Shown here piece after piece: positions 37,689 through 47,341 of a DNA stretch of 64,000 nucleotides; positions within the stretch are counted from its first letter, which is position 1, and every line of letters starts with the position of its first letter. The DNA comes from Phreatobacter sp. (GTDB lineage: Bacteria; Pseudomonadota; Alphaproteobacteria; Rhizobiales; Phreatobacteraceae), in the NCBI RefSeq assembly GCF_027532945.1, contig NZ_JAPZTZ010000004.1, forward strand, positions 283,036-347,035. Reading direction: 5' to 3'. The notes beneath the pieces are model-generated. The model had not been told where the DNA came from, did not search any database, and was given only the letters and a program-made list of their open reading frames with translations. A program made the translations under genes and the position numbers.

Positions 37689-38105
37689 TCAGCGGCCCTT
37701 GCGGCGACGCTGCTGGCCGAGGCCCATCTGCTTGGCGAGCTGCGAGCGGGCAGCGGCATAGTTCGGGGCGACCATCGGATAGTCGGCCGGCAGGCCCCAC
37801 TTCTCGCGATAGTCCTCGGGGGAGAGGTTGTACTGGGTGCGCAGGTGGCGCTTCAGCGACTTGAACTTCTTCCCGTCCTCAAGGCAGATGATGTAGTCCG
37901 GGGTGATGGACTTCTTCACCGGCACCACCGGCTTCAGCGGCTCGGCCGGAGCCTCGACCTTGCCGGACGTGACGTTCAGCAGGGCGTTGTGGACAGAGTT
38001 GATCAGGCTCGGAAGGTCGCCGGCCGAAACCGAGTTGTTGCTGACATAGGCCGATACGATATCGGCAGCGAGCTCGATGTAGTTGGCAGTCGACGAGTCG
38101 GCCAT
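37689..38105 (-). CDS. mucR: Ros/MucR family zinc-finger transcriptional regulator
   Basis: MADSSTANYIELAADIVSAYVSNNSVSAGDLPSLINSVHNAL...VKKSITPDYIICLEDGKKFKSLKRHLRTQYNLSPEDYREKWGLPADYPMVAPNYAAARSQLAKQMGLG. Confidence 0.97.
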   Translation of the reverse strand: MADSSTANYIELAADIVSAYVSNNSVSAGDLPSLINSVHNALLNVTSGKVEAPAEPLKPVVPVKKSITPDYIICLEDGKKFKSLKRHLRTQYNLSPEDYREKWGLPADYPMVAPNYAAARSQLAKQMGLGQQRRRKGR

Positions 38106-38542
38106 TGTGGGAAAATCCTTCAACTGGCGACGCATGAAGACGACGTCGCGACAGGAGCGTTGTGCCCAATTGCTTTCATGACAGACCGGGCCTGCGCCCC
38201 CCTGGGTGAATCGCCAAGGCACCGGAAGTGTCAGAATGGGCAGATACTGCCTTGTCGCAGGTCATGCAAGAGCGAATCGGAAAAATCGAAGTAAATCGGT
38301 GAACAATATCGTTGTGGATCGGCAAGTCTGGCGGCAACTTCGGCTGATAGCGCTCTGAAAACGTGTATGTATGAAGATAATGCAACCAAATTGCGGCTCC
38401 GGTCGATACGGTTCGTTACATATGTGGCGGTGACGAGACGCAGAGCCTGCCTCACCATGACGCGTCCGGCCGGTTGCATGACGCCCTTGCCTCCGGACGT
38501 TTGCCCCCCACTTGCCAGTCAGTTCTTCCAGCCGGTGACCGC

Positions 38543-40657
38543 ATGACCCTGAAAACCCCTGCCTCCGCCGCGCCCGTGGCCGCGCGCCGTCCGGTGACGC
38601 GAACCGTCCACGGTGTCGAGCTCGTCGATGAGTACGGCTGGATGCGGGCAGCCAATTGGCAGGAGGCGCTGCGCGACCCGGCGGTCCTTCCGGCGGAGAT
38701 CACCGCCCATCTCGTCACCGAGAACGCCTATGCGGAGGAGGCGCTCGCGCCACTGAAACCGCTCATCGACACGATGGTTTCGGAGATGCGGGGGCGCATC
38801 AAGGAGGACGATGCCGGCGTCCCCATGGCCGACGGACCCTTTGAATATTTCGACCGCTACCGCGAGGGCGGCCAGCATCCCATCGTCTGCCGCCGCCCGC
38901 GCGGCGCCGAGGCGGGGGAGCAGGTCCTGCTGGACGGCGACGCACTCGCCGCCGGCAAGGCCTTTTTCGACCTCGGCGGCGCCACCCACAGCTCTGACCA
39001 CGGCCGCCTCGCCTGGAGCTTCGACGACAAGGGCTCTGAATTCTTCACCCTGCGCATCCGCGATCTCGCCACCGGCGAGGACCTCGCCGATGTGATCGAG
39101 GAGACCGGCGGCGATGCTGTTTGGTCGACCGATGCTTCGGCGCTCTATTACATCCGCCTCGACGACAATCACCGGCCCCTTCGGATCTTCCGCCATGTCC
39201 TCGGCAGGCCCGTCGCCGATGACGCGCTGGTCTTCGAGGAGAAAGATACTTCGGTCTTCGTCGGCATGGGCGAGGCAACGGCCGGCGGCCTGGCGCTGAT
39301 CTCCTGTTCGCAGAGCGATTCCACCGAGACCTGGGCGCTCGACCTGACGGATCCCGTCGCCGCGCCCTGGCTCGTCCTGCCCCGCCTTGGCGAGATCAAG
39401 GCCTATCCCGACTATCACCCGGATTACCGCGGCCGGAAGACGCTGTTCATCCGCACCAATGACGAGGCCGAGGACTACCGCATCGTCGCCGCCCCGCTCG
39501 CCACTCCCGGCCGCGAGCATTGGGAGGAGATCGTCCCCCACCGGCCCGGCGTGCTCGTCCTGTCAGCCACGGTGCTGAAGGACTGGCTCGTCCGCCTCGA
39601 GCGCGAGAACGCCCTGCCGCGCATCGTCATCCGCAACCTGACGACATCAGAGGAACACGCCATCGCCTTCGACGAGGAGGCCTATTCGCTCGGCGTCCTC
39701 TCCGGCTACGAGTTCGACACCGACACGCTGCGCTTCGTCTATTCGTCGATGACGACGCCGTCGGAGACCTTCGACTACGACATGCGCGCCCGCACGCGCG
39801 TCCTGCGCAAGCGCCAGGAGGTCCCCTCCGGCCACGACGCCTCGGCTTACGTGACGCGCCGCCTGCTGGCGCCGGCCGCCGACGGCGAGACCGTGCCTGT
39901 CTCCCTCGTTTATCACCGCGACACGCCGCTAGACGGCACCGCGCCCGTCCTGCTCTATGGCTACGGCTCCTACGGCCACTCGCTGCCAGCCTCCTTCTCC
40001 ACCGCGCGGCTGTCGCTGGTGGACCGCGGGTTCATCTATGCGATCGCCCATGTGCGTGGCGGCATGGAGAAGGGCTATCGCTGGTATCGGACGGGAAAGC
40101 GCGAGCACAAGGCGAACACCTTCCGCGACTTCATCGCCGCCGCCGAGCACCTGATCGCGGCAGGCCTGACGGCGAAGGGCCGCATCGTCGCCCAGGGCGG
40201 CTCGGCCGGCGGCATGTTGATGGGCGCCATCGCCAACATGCGGCCTGAGCTCTTCGCCGGCATTCTCGCCGAGGTGCCCTTCGTCGACGTGGTCAACACC
40301 ATGCTCGACGACACCCTGCCGCTGACCCCGCCGGAATGGCTGGAATGGGGCAATCCCATCACCGATCCGGAGGCGTTCCGCCGGATGCTGGCCTATTCGC
40401 CCTATGATAATGTCCGCGCCCAGGCCTATCCGCCGATCCTGGCGCTCGCCGGCGTCTCCGATCCGCGCGTCACCTATTGGGAGCCGGCCAAGTGGGTGGC
40501 GCGCCTGCGCACCGCCAAGACGGATGCCAACCCGGTGCTGCTTCTCACCAACATGGATGCCGGCCATGGCGGCGCGGCCGGCCGCTTTGACCGCCTGGCG
40601 GAAGTTGCGCGGTCCTATGCCTTCGCCGTGGCGGTGACGGGCGGTCGCCTCGCCTAG
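38543..40657 (+). CDS. ptrB: S9 family peptidase, oligopeptidase B
   Basis: VHGVELVDEYGWMRAANWQE; YGYGSYG; AHVRGGMEKGYRWYRTGKREHKANTFRDFIAAAEHLI; VAQGGSAGGMLMGAIANMRPELF. Confidence 0.95.
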   Translation: MTLKTPASAAPVAARRPVTRTVHGVELVDEYGWMRAANWQEALRDPAVLPAEITAHLVTENAYAEEALAPLKPLIDTMVSEMRGRIKEDDAGVPMADGPFEYFDRYREGGQHPIVCRRPRGAEAGEQVLLDGDALAAGKAFFDLGGATHSSDHGRLAWSFDDKGSEFFTLRIRDLATGEDLADVIEETGGDAVWSTDASALYYIRLDDNHRPLRIFRHVLGRPVADDALVFEEKDTSVFVGMGEATAGGLALISCSQSDSTETWALDLTDPVAAPWLVLPRLGEIKAYPDYHPDYRGRKTLFIRTNDEAEDYRIVAAPLATPGREHWEEIVPHRPGVLVLSATVLKDWLVRLERENALPRIVIRNLTTSEEHAIAFDEEAYSLGVLSGYEFDTDTLRFVYSSMTTPSETFDYDMRARTRVLRKRQEVPSGHDASAYVTRRLLAPAADGETVPVSLVYHRDTPLDGTAPVLLYGYGSYGHSLPASFSTARLSLVDRGFIYAIAHVRGGMEKGYRWYRTGKREHKANTFRDFIAAAEHLIAAGLTAKGRIVAQGGSAGGMLMGAIANMRPELFAGILAEVPFVDVVNTMLDDTLPLTPPEWLEWGNPITDPEAFRRMLAYSPYDNVRAQAYPPILALAGVSDPRVTYWEPAKWVARLRTAKTDANPVLLLTNMDAGHGGAAGRFDRLAEVARSYAFAVAVTGGRLA

Positions 40658-41808
40658 TAGGTGTCGCGCCTGACCCCGAGCCTGAGCGACAGCAGCACAT
40701 GGGCGAGGCCGACAAGGCCGAGCCCGACCGCCGCCACTCCGATGGCGGGGATGCCACCGACGCTCTTGGCGAAGCCTGCGAGGCTCGAGCCGAACGCCGC
40801 GCCGACATAGATACAGGCGGCATTGAGCGAGAGCAGGACCTGGAGCCGCTCGGGCGCCAGCGCAACCAGCCGCGCCTGCTGCGACACGCCGATGGTCCAG
40901 CCCATCATCGCCCAGAGGAAGAGGATGACGGCGCCGCCGACCGGCCCCCAATCGAGGAAGGTCAGCGCCGCCATGCAGGGCAGCGGCCCGGAGGCGGAGA
41001 TGAGCAGCGTGCGCCCTGCGCCGATGCGGTCGACCAGATAGCCGCCGAGCGCATTGCCGGCCACCGACCCGATTCCATAGATGATGAGCAGGGTCGCCAC
41101 GATGCGCGGGTCGGAGCCCGTCTTCGCCTCGATGATCGGCGCGAGGAACGTATAGGGGATCCAGGCCGCCCCCATCACCGTCACGGTCACCAGCACTGCG
41201 ATGGCGAGGCGCGGCTCTGTCATGGCCCGGCCGAGATCGCCGAGGCTCGCCGGTGCGACATGGATGGTCTTCGGCACGCGGATGATGAGGGCTGCCGCCA
41301 TGGCCAGCGCCGCGAGCGCGATGGCAATGAAAATCCACGGCCAGCCGATGCTGTAGCCGACCGCGCTGGCGGTGGGGATGCCGATCACCTGCGACACGGT
41401 AAGCCCGGCATAGATGGCCGCAAGCGCCCGGCCGCGCTGTTCGGGCGGTACGCTCATCATCGCGACGCCGGCCGCCGCCGGCGTGTAGAGCCCGGCGCCG
41501 CAGGCGAGCACCACCCGCCCGGCATAGAGGACGGCGGCGTTGCCCGCGACCGCCGTGAGCAGCGCGCCGGCCGCGATAAGCCCCATCCCGGTGACCAGCA
41601 CGCTGCGCCGGTCCATCCGGCCCGTCAGCGAGGAGCCGAGCGGCGAGCCGATCGCATAGGCCAGCGCATAGGCGCTGATGATCCAGCCGGCGCCCACGGG
41701 CGTGAGGGCGAGATCGCGCGACATCGGGGTGATCACGCCGATCGCCCCGAAGGCGCCGAAGCCGACGATCAGCGTCCCGAAGGACAGGAGAATGAGAAGG
41801 GCCATCAA
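40654..41808 (-). CDS. MFS transporter
   Basis: About 384 aa polytopic protein; SLTGRMDRRSVLVTGMGLIAAGAL and GYLVDRIGAGRTLL MFS loop motifs. Confidence 0.92.
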   Translation of the reverse strand: MMALLILLSFGTLIVGFGAFGAIGVITPMSRDLALTPVGAGWIISAYALAYAIGSPLGSSLTGRMDRRSVLVTGMGLIAAGALLTAVAGNAAVLYAGRVVLACGAGLYTPAAAGVAMMSVPPEQRGRALAAIYAGLTVSQVIGIPTASAVGYSIGWPWIFIAIALAALAMAAALIIRVPKTIHVAPASLGDLGRAMTEPRLAIAVLVTVTVMGAAWIPYTFLAPIIEAKTGSDPRIVATLLIIYGIGSVAGNALGGYLVDRIGAGRTLLISASGPLPCMAALTFLDWGPVGGAVILFLWAMMGWTIGVSQQARLVALAPERLQVLLSLNAACIYVGAAFGSSLAGFAKSVGGIPAIGVAAVGLGLVGLAHVLLSLRLGVRRDTY

Positions 41809-41940
41809 TGCTCGGGGAATTGGGGGCGGCCGGGGGCCGGGACGCGCACCCTATACGAAGCGGCGCTCCCTCACGATGATGTGGATGGTCATGGCGGCCG
41901 CCCCATCTGAACATGGCGGAGGTGTCGGCGGAGGGGGCAA

Positions 41941-42659
41941 TGGCGGTGCATGAAGCAAAGACCCTGTCACGGCGCCTGGCGCTCGGCCTTGCCGCGGCGA
42001 CCACCTTGGCCGGGGGCGCGGCGGCCCAGCGGCCGGTGGATGTCGATGTCATGCTGGCGCTCGCCGCCGACGGCTCCGGCTCCATCGACAATGACGAGCT
42101 CCGCCTCCAGCGCGAGGGCTATGGCGAGGCGCTGGCTTCACCCGAGGTACTGTCGGTCATCGCCAAGGGCATCCACGGCGCCATCGCCGTCATCTACACC
42201 GAATGGGGAGGGCCGACCTCGCAGCACGTCATCGTCGACTGGACGGTGATCCGCGATGCGCCAAGCGCCCGCGCCTTCGCCGCCGAACTGCTGGCCCGGC
42301 CGCGCGCGGCGCGCGGCTACAATTCGATTTCCGCCGCCATCGACTTCTGCGTCCGCCACATGGAGACCAGCGGCTTTCGCGCCCTCAAGCGGGTGATCGA
42401 CGTCTCCGGCGACGGGCCGAACATCGGCGGCCGGCCGGTGGAGGAGGCGCGCGACGATGCGGTGGCCAAGGGCATCACCGTCAATGCCCTTGCCATCCTC
42501 AGGCCCGGTGGCAGCGTGCCGGCGCGCGCCGGCCAGCCGCTGCCGGACTATTACCGCGAGGCGGTGATCGGCGGCCCCGGCGCCTTCGTGGAAGTGGCGG
42601 ACCAGAACCGGACCTTCGCCGAGGCGGTGAGACGGAAGATCGTGACGGAGATTGCGTGA
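41941..42659 (+). CDS. DUF1194 domain-containing (VWA-like) protein
   Basis: VDVDVMLALAADGSGSIDNDELRLQREGYGEALASPEVLSVIAKG...VIDVSGDGPNIGGRPV...EAVIGGPGAFVEVA. Confidence 0.9.
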
Positions 42660-42715
42660 GGGTGAGGGGCTGCACGGCGTGTGGACCCATGCGGTGGAAC
42701 AATCCCGGGCACCGA

Positions 42716-42927
42716 GGAAGTGCGTCCTTCGAGGCTCGCTGTCGCTCGCACCTCAGGATGAGGAGGGTGGTGACTTGCAGCAGGGTCGATCCACCACCGG
42801 TCCCCGGCCATCGCTGACCGCCCTGCAGATCTCCTCCTTCCTCATCCTGAGGTGCGAGCGGATAGCGAGAGGCGAACGCATCTCGCGTTCGCTCGATGCT
42901 ATGGCGAGCCTCGAAGGACGCACTTCC
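42716..42927. repeat. 212-bp intergenic element with 24-bp perfect terminal inverted repeats and a nested 20-bp inverted repeat
   Basis: GGAAGTGCGTCCTTCGAGGCTCGC at 42716-42739 is the exact reverse complement of 42904-42927; CGCTCGCACCTCAGGATGAG at 42743-42762 is the exact reverse complement of 42841-42860. Confidence 0.85.
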
Positions 42928-42970
42928 GTCTTGCAGCGAACCACTGGCGCTAAAGCCTCGTCCCCCAACG

Positions 42971-42996
42971 AAAAACCCCGGCGCGAGGCCGGGGTT
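42971..42996 (-). terminator. Rho-independent terminator of the superoxide dismutase gene
   Basis: Minus strand AACCCCGGC-ctcgc-GCCGGGGTT then TTT; 9-bp perfect stem just after the stop. Confidence 0.85.
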
Positions 42997-43024
42997 CTCG
43001 AAATCCGTGGTCCGGCGTCCCGCC

Positions 43025-43624
43025 TCAGGCGGTCGCCTTCTGGAACATCTCGTCGACATACTCCCAGTTCGCCAGGTGCTCGACGAAGGCCTTGAGGTAG
43101 TCGGGACGGCGGTTGCGGTAGTCGATGTAGTAGGAGTGCTCCCACACGTCGCAGCCGAGGATCGGCGAGGCGCCATGGACCAGCGGGCTCTCGCCGTTCG
43201 GGGTCTTCTGGACGATGATCTTGCCGCCCTGCACGGCGAGCCAGGTCCAGCCCGAGCCGAACTGGGTCACGCCGCCCTGGATGAAGTCTTCCTTGGCCTT
43301 CTCGACCGAGCCGAAGGAATCAACCAGCGCCTTCTCGAGGCCACCGGGGATCTTGCCGCCGCCATTCGGCTTCATCCACTTCCAGAAATGGATGTGATTG
43401 TAGTGCTGGCCGGCATTGTTGAAGATCGCCGCGTTCTTGCCGAACGAACCCTTCACGATCTCCTCGAGGCTCTTGCCCTCGAACTCCGTGCCCTTGATCG
43501 CGTTGTTGCCGTTGTTGACATAAGCGAGGTGATGCTTGTCGTGGTGATACTCGAGCGTCTCCTTCGACATATAGGGCTGGAGCGCATCGTGGGCGTAGGG
43601 AAGATCGTCGAGTGTGAAGGCCAT
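43025..43624 (-). CDS. sodB: Superoxide dismutase [Fe/Mn]
   Basis: LPYAHDALQPYMSKETLEYHHDKHHLAYVNNGN; QHYNHIHFWKWM; CDVWEHSYYIDYRNRRPDYLKAFVEHLANWEYV. Confidence 0.97.
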   Translation of the reverse strand: MAFTLDDLPYAHDALQPYMSKETLEYHHDKHHLAYVNNGNNAIKGTEFEGKSLEEIVKGSFGKNAAIFNNAGQHYNHIHFWKWMKPNGGGKIPGGLEKALVDSFGSVEKAKEDFIQGGVTQFGSGWTWLAVQGGKIIVQKTPNGESPLVHGASPILGCDVWEHSYYIDYRNRRPDYLKAFVEHLANWEYVDEMFQKATA

Positions 43625-43856
43625 GACCTCGTCTCCTGATGGGGACTGCCGGCCCTTGGGGACGGGAACGGGCAGCCGCTTGGAACCAACACCTCTCACA
43701 TAGGCTGGCCCGCCGTCCCGGGCAATTGCCCGGGTGTCGCCGGGTGGTGTAGTTGGCGGGAATCGGGTGGGTTGCCTTGGTTAGGTCGTTTTTTGACGGC
43801 TCAACGGTAATCGGGAGCGGGCCTTGAGAAGCCCGCATGGGGTGAAAGGACGATCC

Positions 43857-45506
43857 ATGGCCCTCATTCTTCAGGTCGTGGCGGGCATTCTGATGCTGAT
43901 CGGCCTCGGAACGCTCTACTCGGGCACCAATCCGGCGCTTCTGAGCCTCGGCAACACGATCATGATCGTCGGAGCCCTCTTCGCCAGCGCCGGCTTCGTC
44001 CTCTTCGGCCTCGCCGTGGTTGCCGGCCAGGTGGCGCGCCTTGGCGCCAGGCTGGACCTGTTGGGCGACGCGCTCGCCGCCGGCCGTCGTGCCGAGGCCG
44101 GTCAGGCGCCGCTCGCGCCATCGGCCCTGCCGCGCGATGTCGAGGCCATGGCGCCATTGCCGCCCGATCTCGACCTCGGCCTCACCGAGCCGCCGAGGAG
44201 CACCACTCCGCCCGTCGCGCCGCCTGCCGCGCCGGTTGTCCTGGCGCCGGCCGCTGCTCCCGCTGTCGCGCCGCCGGCAGCGACCACGCCGGTGCCGCCC
44301 AGCCGCCAGAGCTTCGGCCTTCCGCCGCTGGCCGGACAGGCGCCCTTCGGTGCCGCCGCCACCGGCATTGCCGCCGGCGCAGCCGCCGGTGTCCTTGCCG
44401 CCGGTCTCGGCTCATCCGCCCGGTCCGAGCCCTCCCTGGAGGAGCGTTCCGCCGAGAAGCCTGTCGCGCCCGAGCCGGTCAGTATCGAATCCGTGGTGCT
44501 TGAGCCCGTCGTGCGCGAGCCGGCGAACGTCCAGCCTGTCATCCCTGCCATCGTCGTGCCCGACAGGGCCGAGCCTGACCTCGCCCATGCCGTCGAGGAC
44601 CTCAAGGACGAGGTGAAGGCCGCCGAGGCTGACCTTGCGCCCTCGCCGGCCGCCGCCGAGGAAACGCCGGACCACCTCGCCTCGCTGGAGCGCATCCTGC
44701 TCGGCGCCGCCACCGAGGGCAGGGCGCCGGCAACGCCGGAGCCGGAACCGCTGGTTCTGCCGCCGCATCGCGAGCCCGAGCCCGTTTCTGACGACCAGGC
44801 CGAGGACGACGATACGTCCGCGGAGGAGGAGCCGGAAGCTAAAGCCCAAGCGCCAGCGCCGGAGCCCGATCCGGTCATCGCCACCGACGATTTCATGGCC
44901 CGCCTGCGCGAAACCCTCGCCCGGCCTGTGGCGCCGCCCGAACCGGCGCCGACCCCCGACCTGACGCCCGAGCCCGCCGACGAGACGCGCCACGCGCCGA
45001 AGCCCTCGCCGGTGCTGTCCATCGAGGAGGAACTGGAGCGCGCCCTTCAGGCCTCGCTGGCGCCTGCCAACGTTCCGCCCGCGCCGGCCCCTGCCGTCGA
45101 GCCCGAGCCGGTCCCAGCGGAGCCCGTCCGCGCTGCGCCAGAACCGCAGGTTTCCGGCCGCGATGGCCGTCCGCCGGACGCCATGGCGGCGCTGGCCAAG
45201 GACTTCCCCGAACTCAACGATCTCCTCGCGCCCAAGGCGCCGCCGGCCGATCCGGCCGCCTCGTTGCTCGATGATCTCAAGGGCATCTTCGCCGACCCGA
45301 GGGCGGCCGCCCCGCGACAGGAGCCCGTGGTCGATGCACCGGCCCCGCCGCCGCCCGCGCCGCCTTCACCGCCGCTGCTGCGCGAGGGGGTCATCGCCAC
45401 CATCCCGTTCCGTCTCTATGGCGACGGCACGATCGAGGCGGATCTGGCGGAGGGGACGACCCGCTTCGCCTCGCTGAAGGATTTCCGCGCCCACGTCGGT
45501 GGGTGA
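43857..45506 (+). CDS. Hypothetical protein: N-terminal TM segments, long Pro/Ala/Glu-rich low-complexity region, short C-terminal motif
   Basis: MALILQVVAGILMLIGLGTLYSG...FASAGFVLFGLAVVAGQVARLGARLD then PA/EP-rich; C-term GVIATIPFRLYGDGTIEADLAEGTTRFASLKDFRAHVGG. Confidence 0.7.
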   Translation: MALILQVVAGILMLIGLGTLYSGTNPALLSLGNTIMIVGALFASAGFVLFGLAVVAGQVARLGARLDLLGDALAAGRRAEAGQAPLAPSALPRDVEAMAPLPPDLDLGLTEPPRSTTPPVAPPAAPVVLAPAAAPAVAPPAATTPVPPSRQSFGLPPLAGQAPFGAAATGIAAGAAAGVLAAGLGSSARSEPSLEERSAEKPVAPEPVSIESVVLEPVVREPANVQPVIPAIVVPDRAEPDLAHAVEDLKDEVKAAEADLAPSPAAAEETPDHLASLERILLGAATEGRAPATPEPEPLVLPPHREPEPVSDDQAEDDDTSAEEEPEAKAQAPAPEPDPVIATDDFMARLRETLARPVAPPEPAPTPDLTPEPADETRHAPKPSPVLSIEEELERALQASLAPANVPPAPAPAVEPEPVPAEPVRAAPEPQVSGRDGRPPDAMAALAKDFPELNDLLAPKAPPADPAASLLDDLKGIFADPRAAAPRQEPVVDAPAPPPPAPPSPPLLREGVIATIPFRLYGDGTIEADLAEGTTRFASLKDFRAHVGG

Positions 45507-45548
45507 GGGGCGCTATCGTCCGTTGGACCTGAGGGCCGCCGCCCGCGC

Positions 45549-46415
45549 TCAGACGCGCGGGCCGGCCGCCGCATAGTCGAAATAGAGCTCGCGCGCCTTG
45601 CGGCCGAAGGGGCCCGGCTGGAGCTCGCGGTCGTCGATCTTCGTGATGGGCATGACCTTGGAATAATTGCCTGAGGCGAAGATCTCGTCGGCGCCCTCGA
45701 AATCGGCATAGCGCAGGCTCTGCTCGACGACCTTCACGCCGGCCTCGCGCAGCAGGGCAATCGTGCGCTGGCGGGTGATGCCATTGAGGAAGGTGCCGTT
45801 CGGGATGGGCGTGTAGACCACGCCGTCTTTGGCCATGAAGATGTTGGAGGTCGCGGTCTCCGCGACATTGCCGACCATGTCGAGCACCAGGCAATTGTCG
45901 AAGCCGCGGGCGCGGGCCTCGCGCAGCGCCCGGCCATTGTTCGGATAGAGGCAGCCCGCCTTCGAATCGGTCGGAGCGTTCTCGATGGTCGGGCGGCGGA
46001 ATTTCGACAGGGTGATCGACGTGCCGGTCGGCTGGCCCATGGGCGCCTCGTAGAGGCAGAGGCAGAACCGCGTCGTCTCCGGGTCGGGCAGGATGGCGTT
46101 CGGGCCGTCGCCCTCGGCCCAGTACATCGGCTTCACATAGAGCGGCACCGTGCCGTCGAACTTCTTCGCCCCGTCGGCGGCGAGGCCGACGATCGTCTCC
46201 GCCGCCATGGTCGGCTTCAGGCCGAGGGCCGTTGCCGAGCGGTTCACGCGGGCCGCGTGCAGGTCCATGTCGGGCATCAGCCCATCGAAGATGCGCGCGC
46301 CGTCGAAGACCGAGGATCCGAGCCAGAAGGCATGGCTGCGCGGGCCGGTCAGGGGCGGGTTGCCCTCGATCCAGTCGCCGTCGACAAAGGTCCAGGTTTT
46401 CGACCAGGTGGGCAT
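45549..46415 (-). CDS. ilvE: Branched-chain amino acid aminotransferase (class IV)
   Basis: SHAFWLGSSVFDGARIFDGLMPDMDLHAARVNRSA; SKAGCLYPNNGRALREARARGFDNCLVLDMVGNVAETATSNIFMAKDGVVYTP. Confidence 0.92.
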   Translation of the reverse strand: MPTWSKTWTFVDGDWIEGNPPLTGPRSHAFWLGSSVFDGARIFDGLMPDMDLHAARVNRSATALGLKPTMAAETIVGLAADGAKKFDGTVPLYVKPMYWAEGDGPNAILPDPETTRFCLCLYEAPMGQPTGTSITLSKFRRPTIENAPTDSKAGCLYPNNGRALREARARGFDNCLVLDMVGNVAETATSNIFMAKDGVVYTPIPNGTFLNGITRQRTIALLREAGVKVVEQSLRYADFEGADEIFASGNYSKVMPITKIDDRELQPGPFGRKARELYFDYAAAGPRV

Positions 46416-46517
46416 GGGCGTTCTCCGCAGGCGGGGGACGCGAAATCTATCCTGTCGCCCGCGGCCGTCACCATGAAATGTCGTGATCCCAGACGCGCGC
46501 GGGAGCGATGGGTCTGC

Positions 46518-46964
46518 TCACCCCGCGGTCGCTGCCACCGCATCGCGGCGGATGCGGTCGATCATCGCGCGCACGCCGTTGGAGCGTTGCGGCGTCAGGT
46601 GCTGTTCGAGGCCGAAGGAGCGGAAGAGGCCGAAGGCGTCGTCGGTCGCGACCTCGCGCGCCGGGCGGCCCGAATAATAGGCGAGGGTGAGGGCCACCAG
46701 GCCCTTGACGATATGGGCGTCGCTCTCGCCCTCGAAGCGGATCAGAGCGTCGGGTCCGGGCCTGTCGACATGGGTGACCACCCAGACATTGCTGGCGCAG
46801 CCTTTCACCCGGTTGTCCTCGGTGCGCTGCGCCTCGGGAAGCCCGGGCAGTGCCTTGCCGATCTCGATGAGATAGCGATAGCGCTCCTCCCAGTCGTCGA
46901 TCAGGGCGAAGGCGTCTTTGATCTCGTCGATCGAGGGCAGGGCGGTCTGGCTCATGGGGGGCAT
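46518..46964 (-). CDS. sufE: SufE family cysteine desulfuration protein
   Basis: AFALIDDWEERYRYLIEIGKALPGLPEAQRTEDNRVKGCASNVWV. Confidence 0.94.
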   Translation of the reverse strand: MPPMSQTALPSIDEIKDAFALIDDWEERYRYLIEIGKALPGLPEAQRTEDNRVKGCASNVWVVTHVDRPGPDALIRFEGESDAHIVKGLVALTLAYYSGRPAREVATDDAFGLFRSFGLEQHLTPQRSNGVRAMIDRIRRDAVAATAG

Positions 46965-46993
46965 ATAGACCGCCCCCTGCCCGAAACAAAGGG

Positions 46994-47341
46994 TCAGGCC
47001 GGCCGGCGCGGCGGCAGGGGGGCGCGCAGCGGCGCGGAGCCGACAGGGGCCTGGACGCCGCCGAAGGGCACCTCGCGGTCCGCCGGGGTCAGCGTGTCAT
47101 GGGCCGCCGGCGTCGAGGCGCCGATCAGCTCGCGCTGCACCGTCTCGGTGACGAGGCCGGCGCCGCGGGCGCAGGTTGCCGCATGGTCGCGACAGAGCTG
47201 CGTCGCGCCGCGGATGACCGCGGAGGCGACCTCGCCGGAACTCGGCAAGGCCGTGCCGGCCGAGGGCGGCAGCGGCGCCGACGGCGGCAACACGTAGAAG
47301 ACGAGGCAAAGCCAGAAGGCGGCCTTGAAGAGGAATGACAT
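46994..47341 (-). CDS. DUF5330-like hypothetical protein
   Basis: MSFLFKAAFWLCLVFYVLPPSAPLPPSAG; CRDHAATCARGAGLV. Confidence 0.65.
   Translation of the reverse strand: MSFLFKAAFWLCLVFYVLPPSAPLPPSAGTALPSSGEVASAVIRGATQLCRDHAATCARGAGLVTETVQRELIGASTPAAHDTLTPADREVPFGGVQAPVGSAPLRAPLPPRRPA

Noticed and set aside
37358-37864. 168-aa plus-strand ORF with a fair RBS (GGGAGG) running antisense into mucR
   Set aside because: C-terminal half is antisense to mucR and crosses its likely terminator; Arg/Ala/Gly-rich. A short real N-terminal ORF cannot be excluded but is unsupported.
38231-38479. 82-aa ORF in the mucR-ptrB intergenic region
   Set aside because: No RBS or domain support; region looks regulatory.
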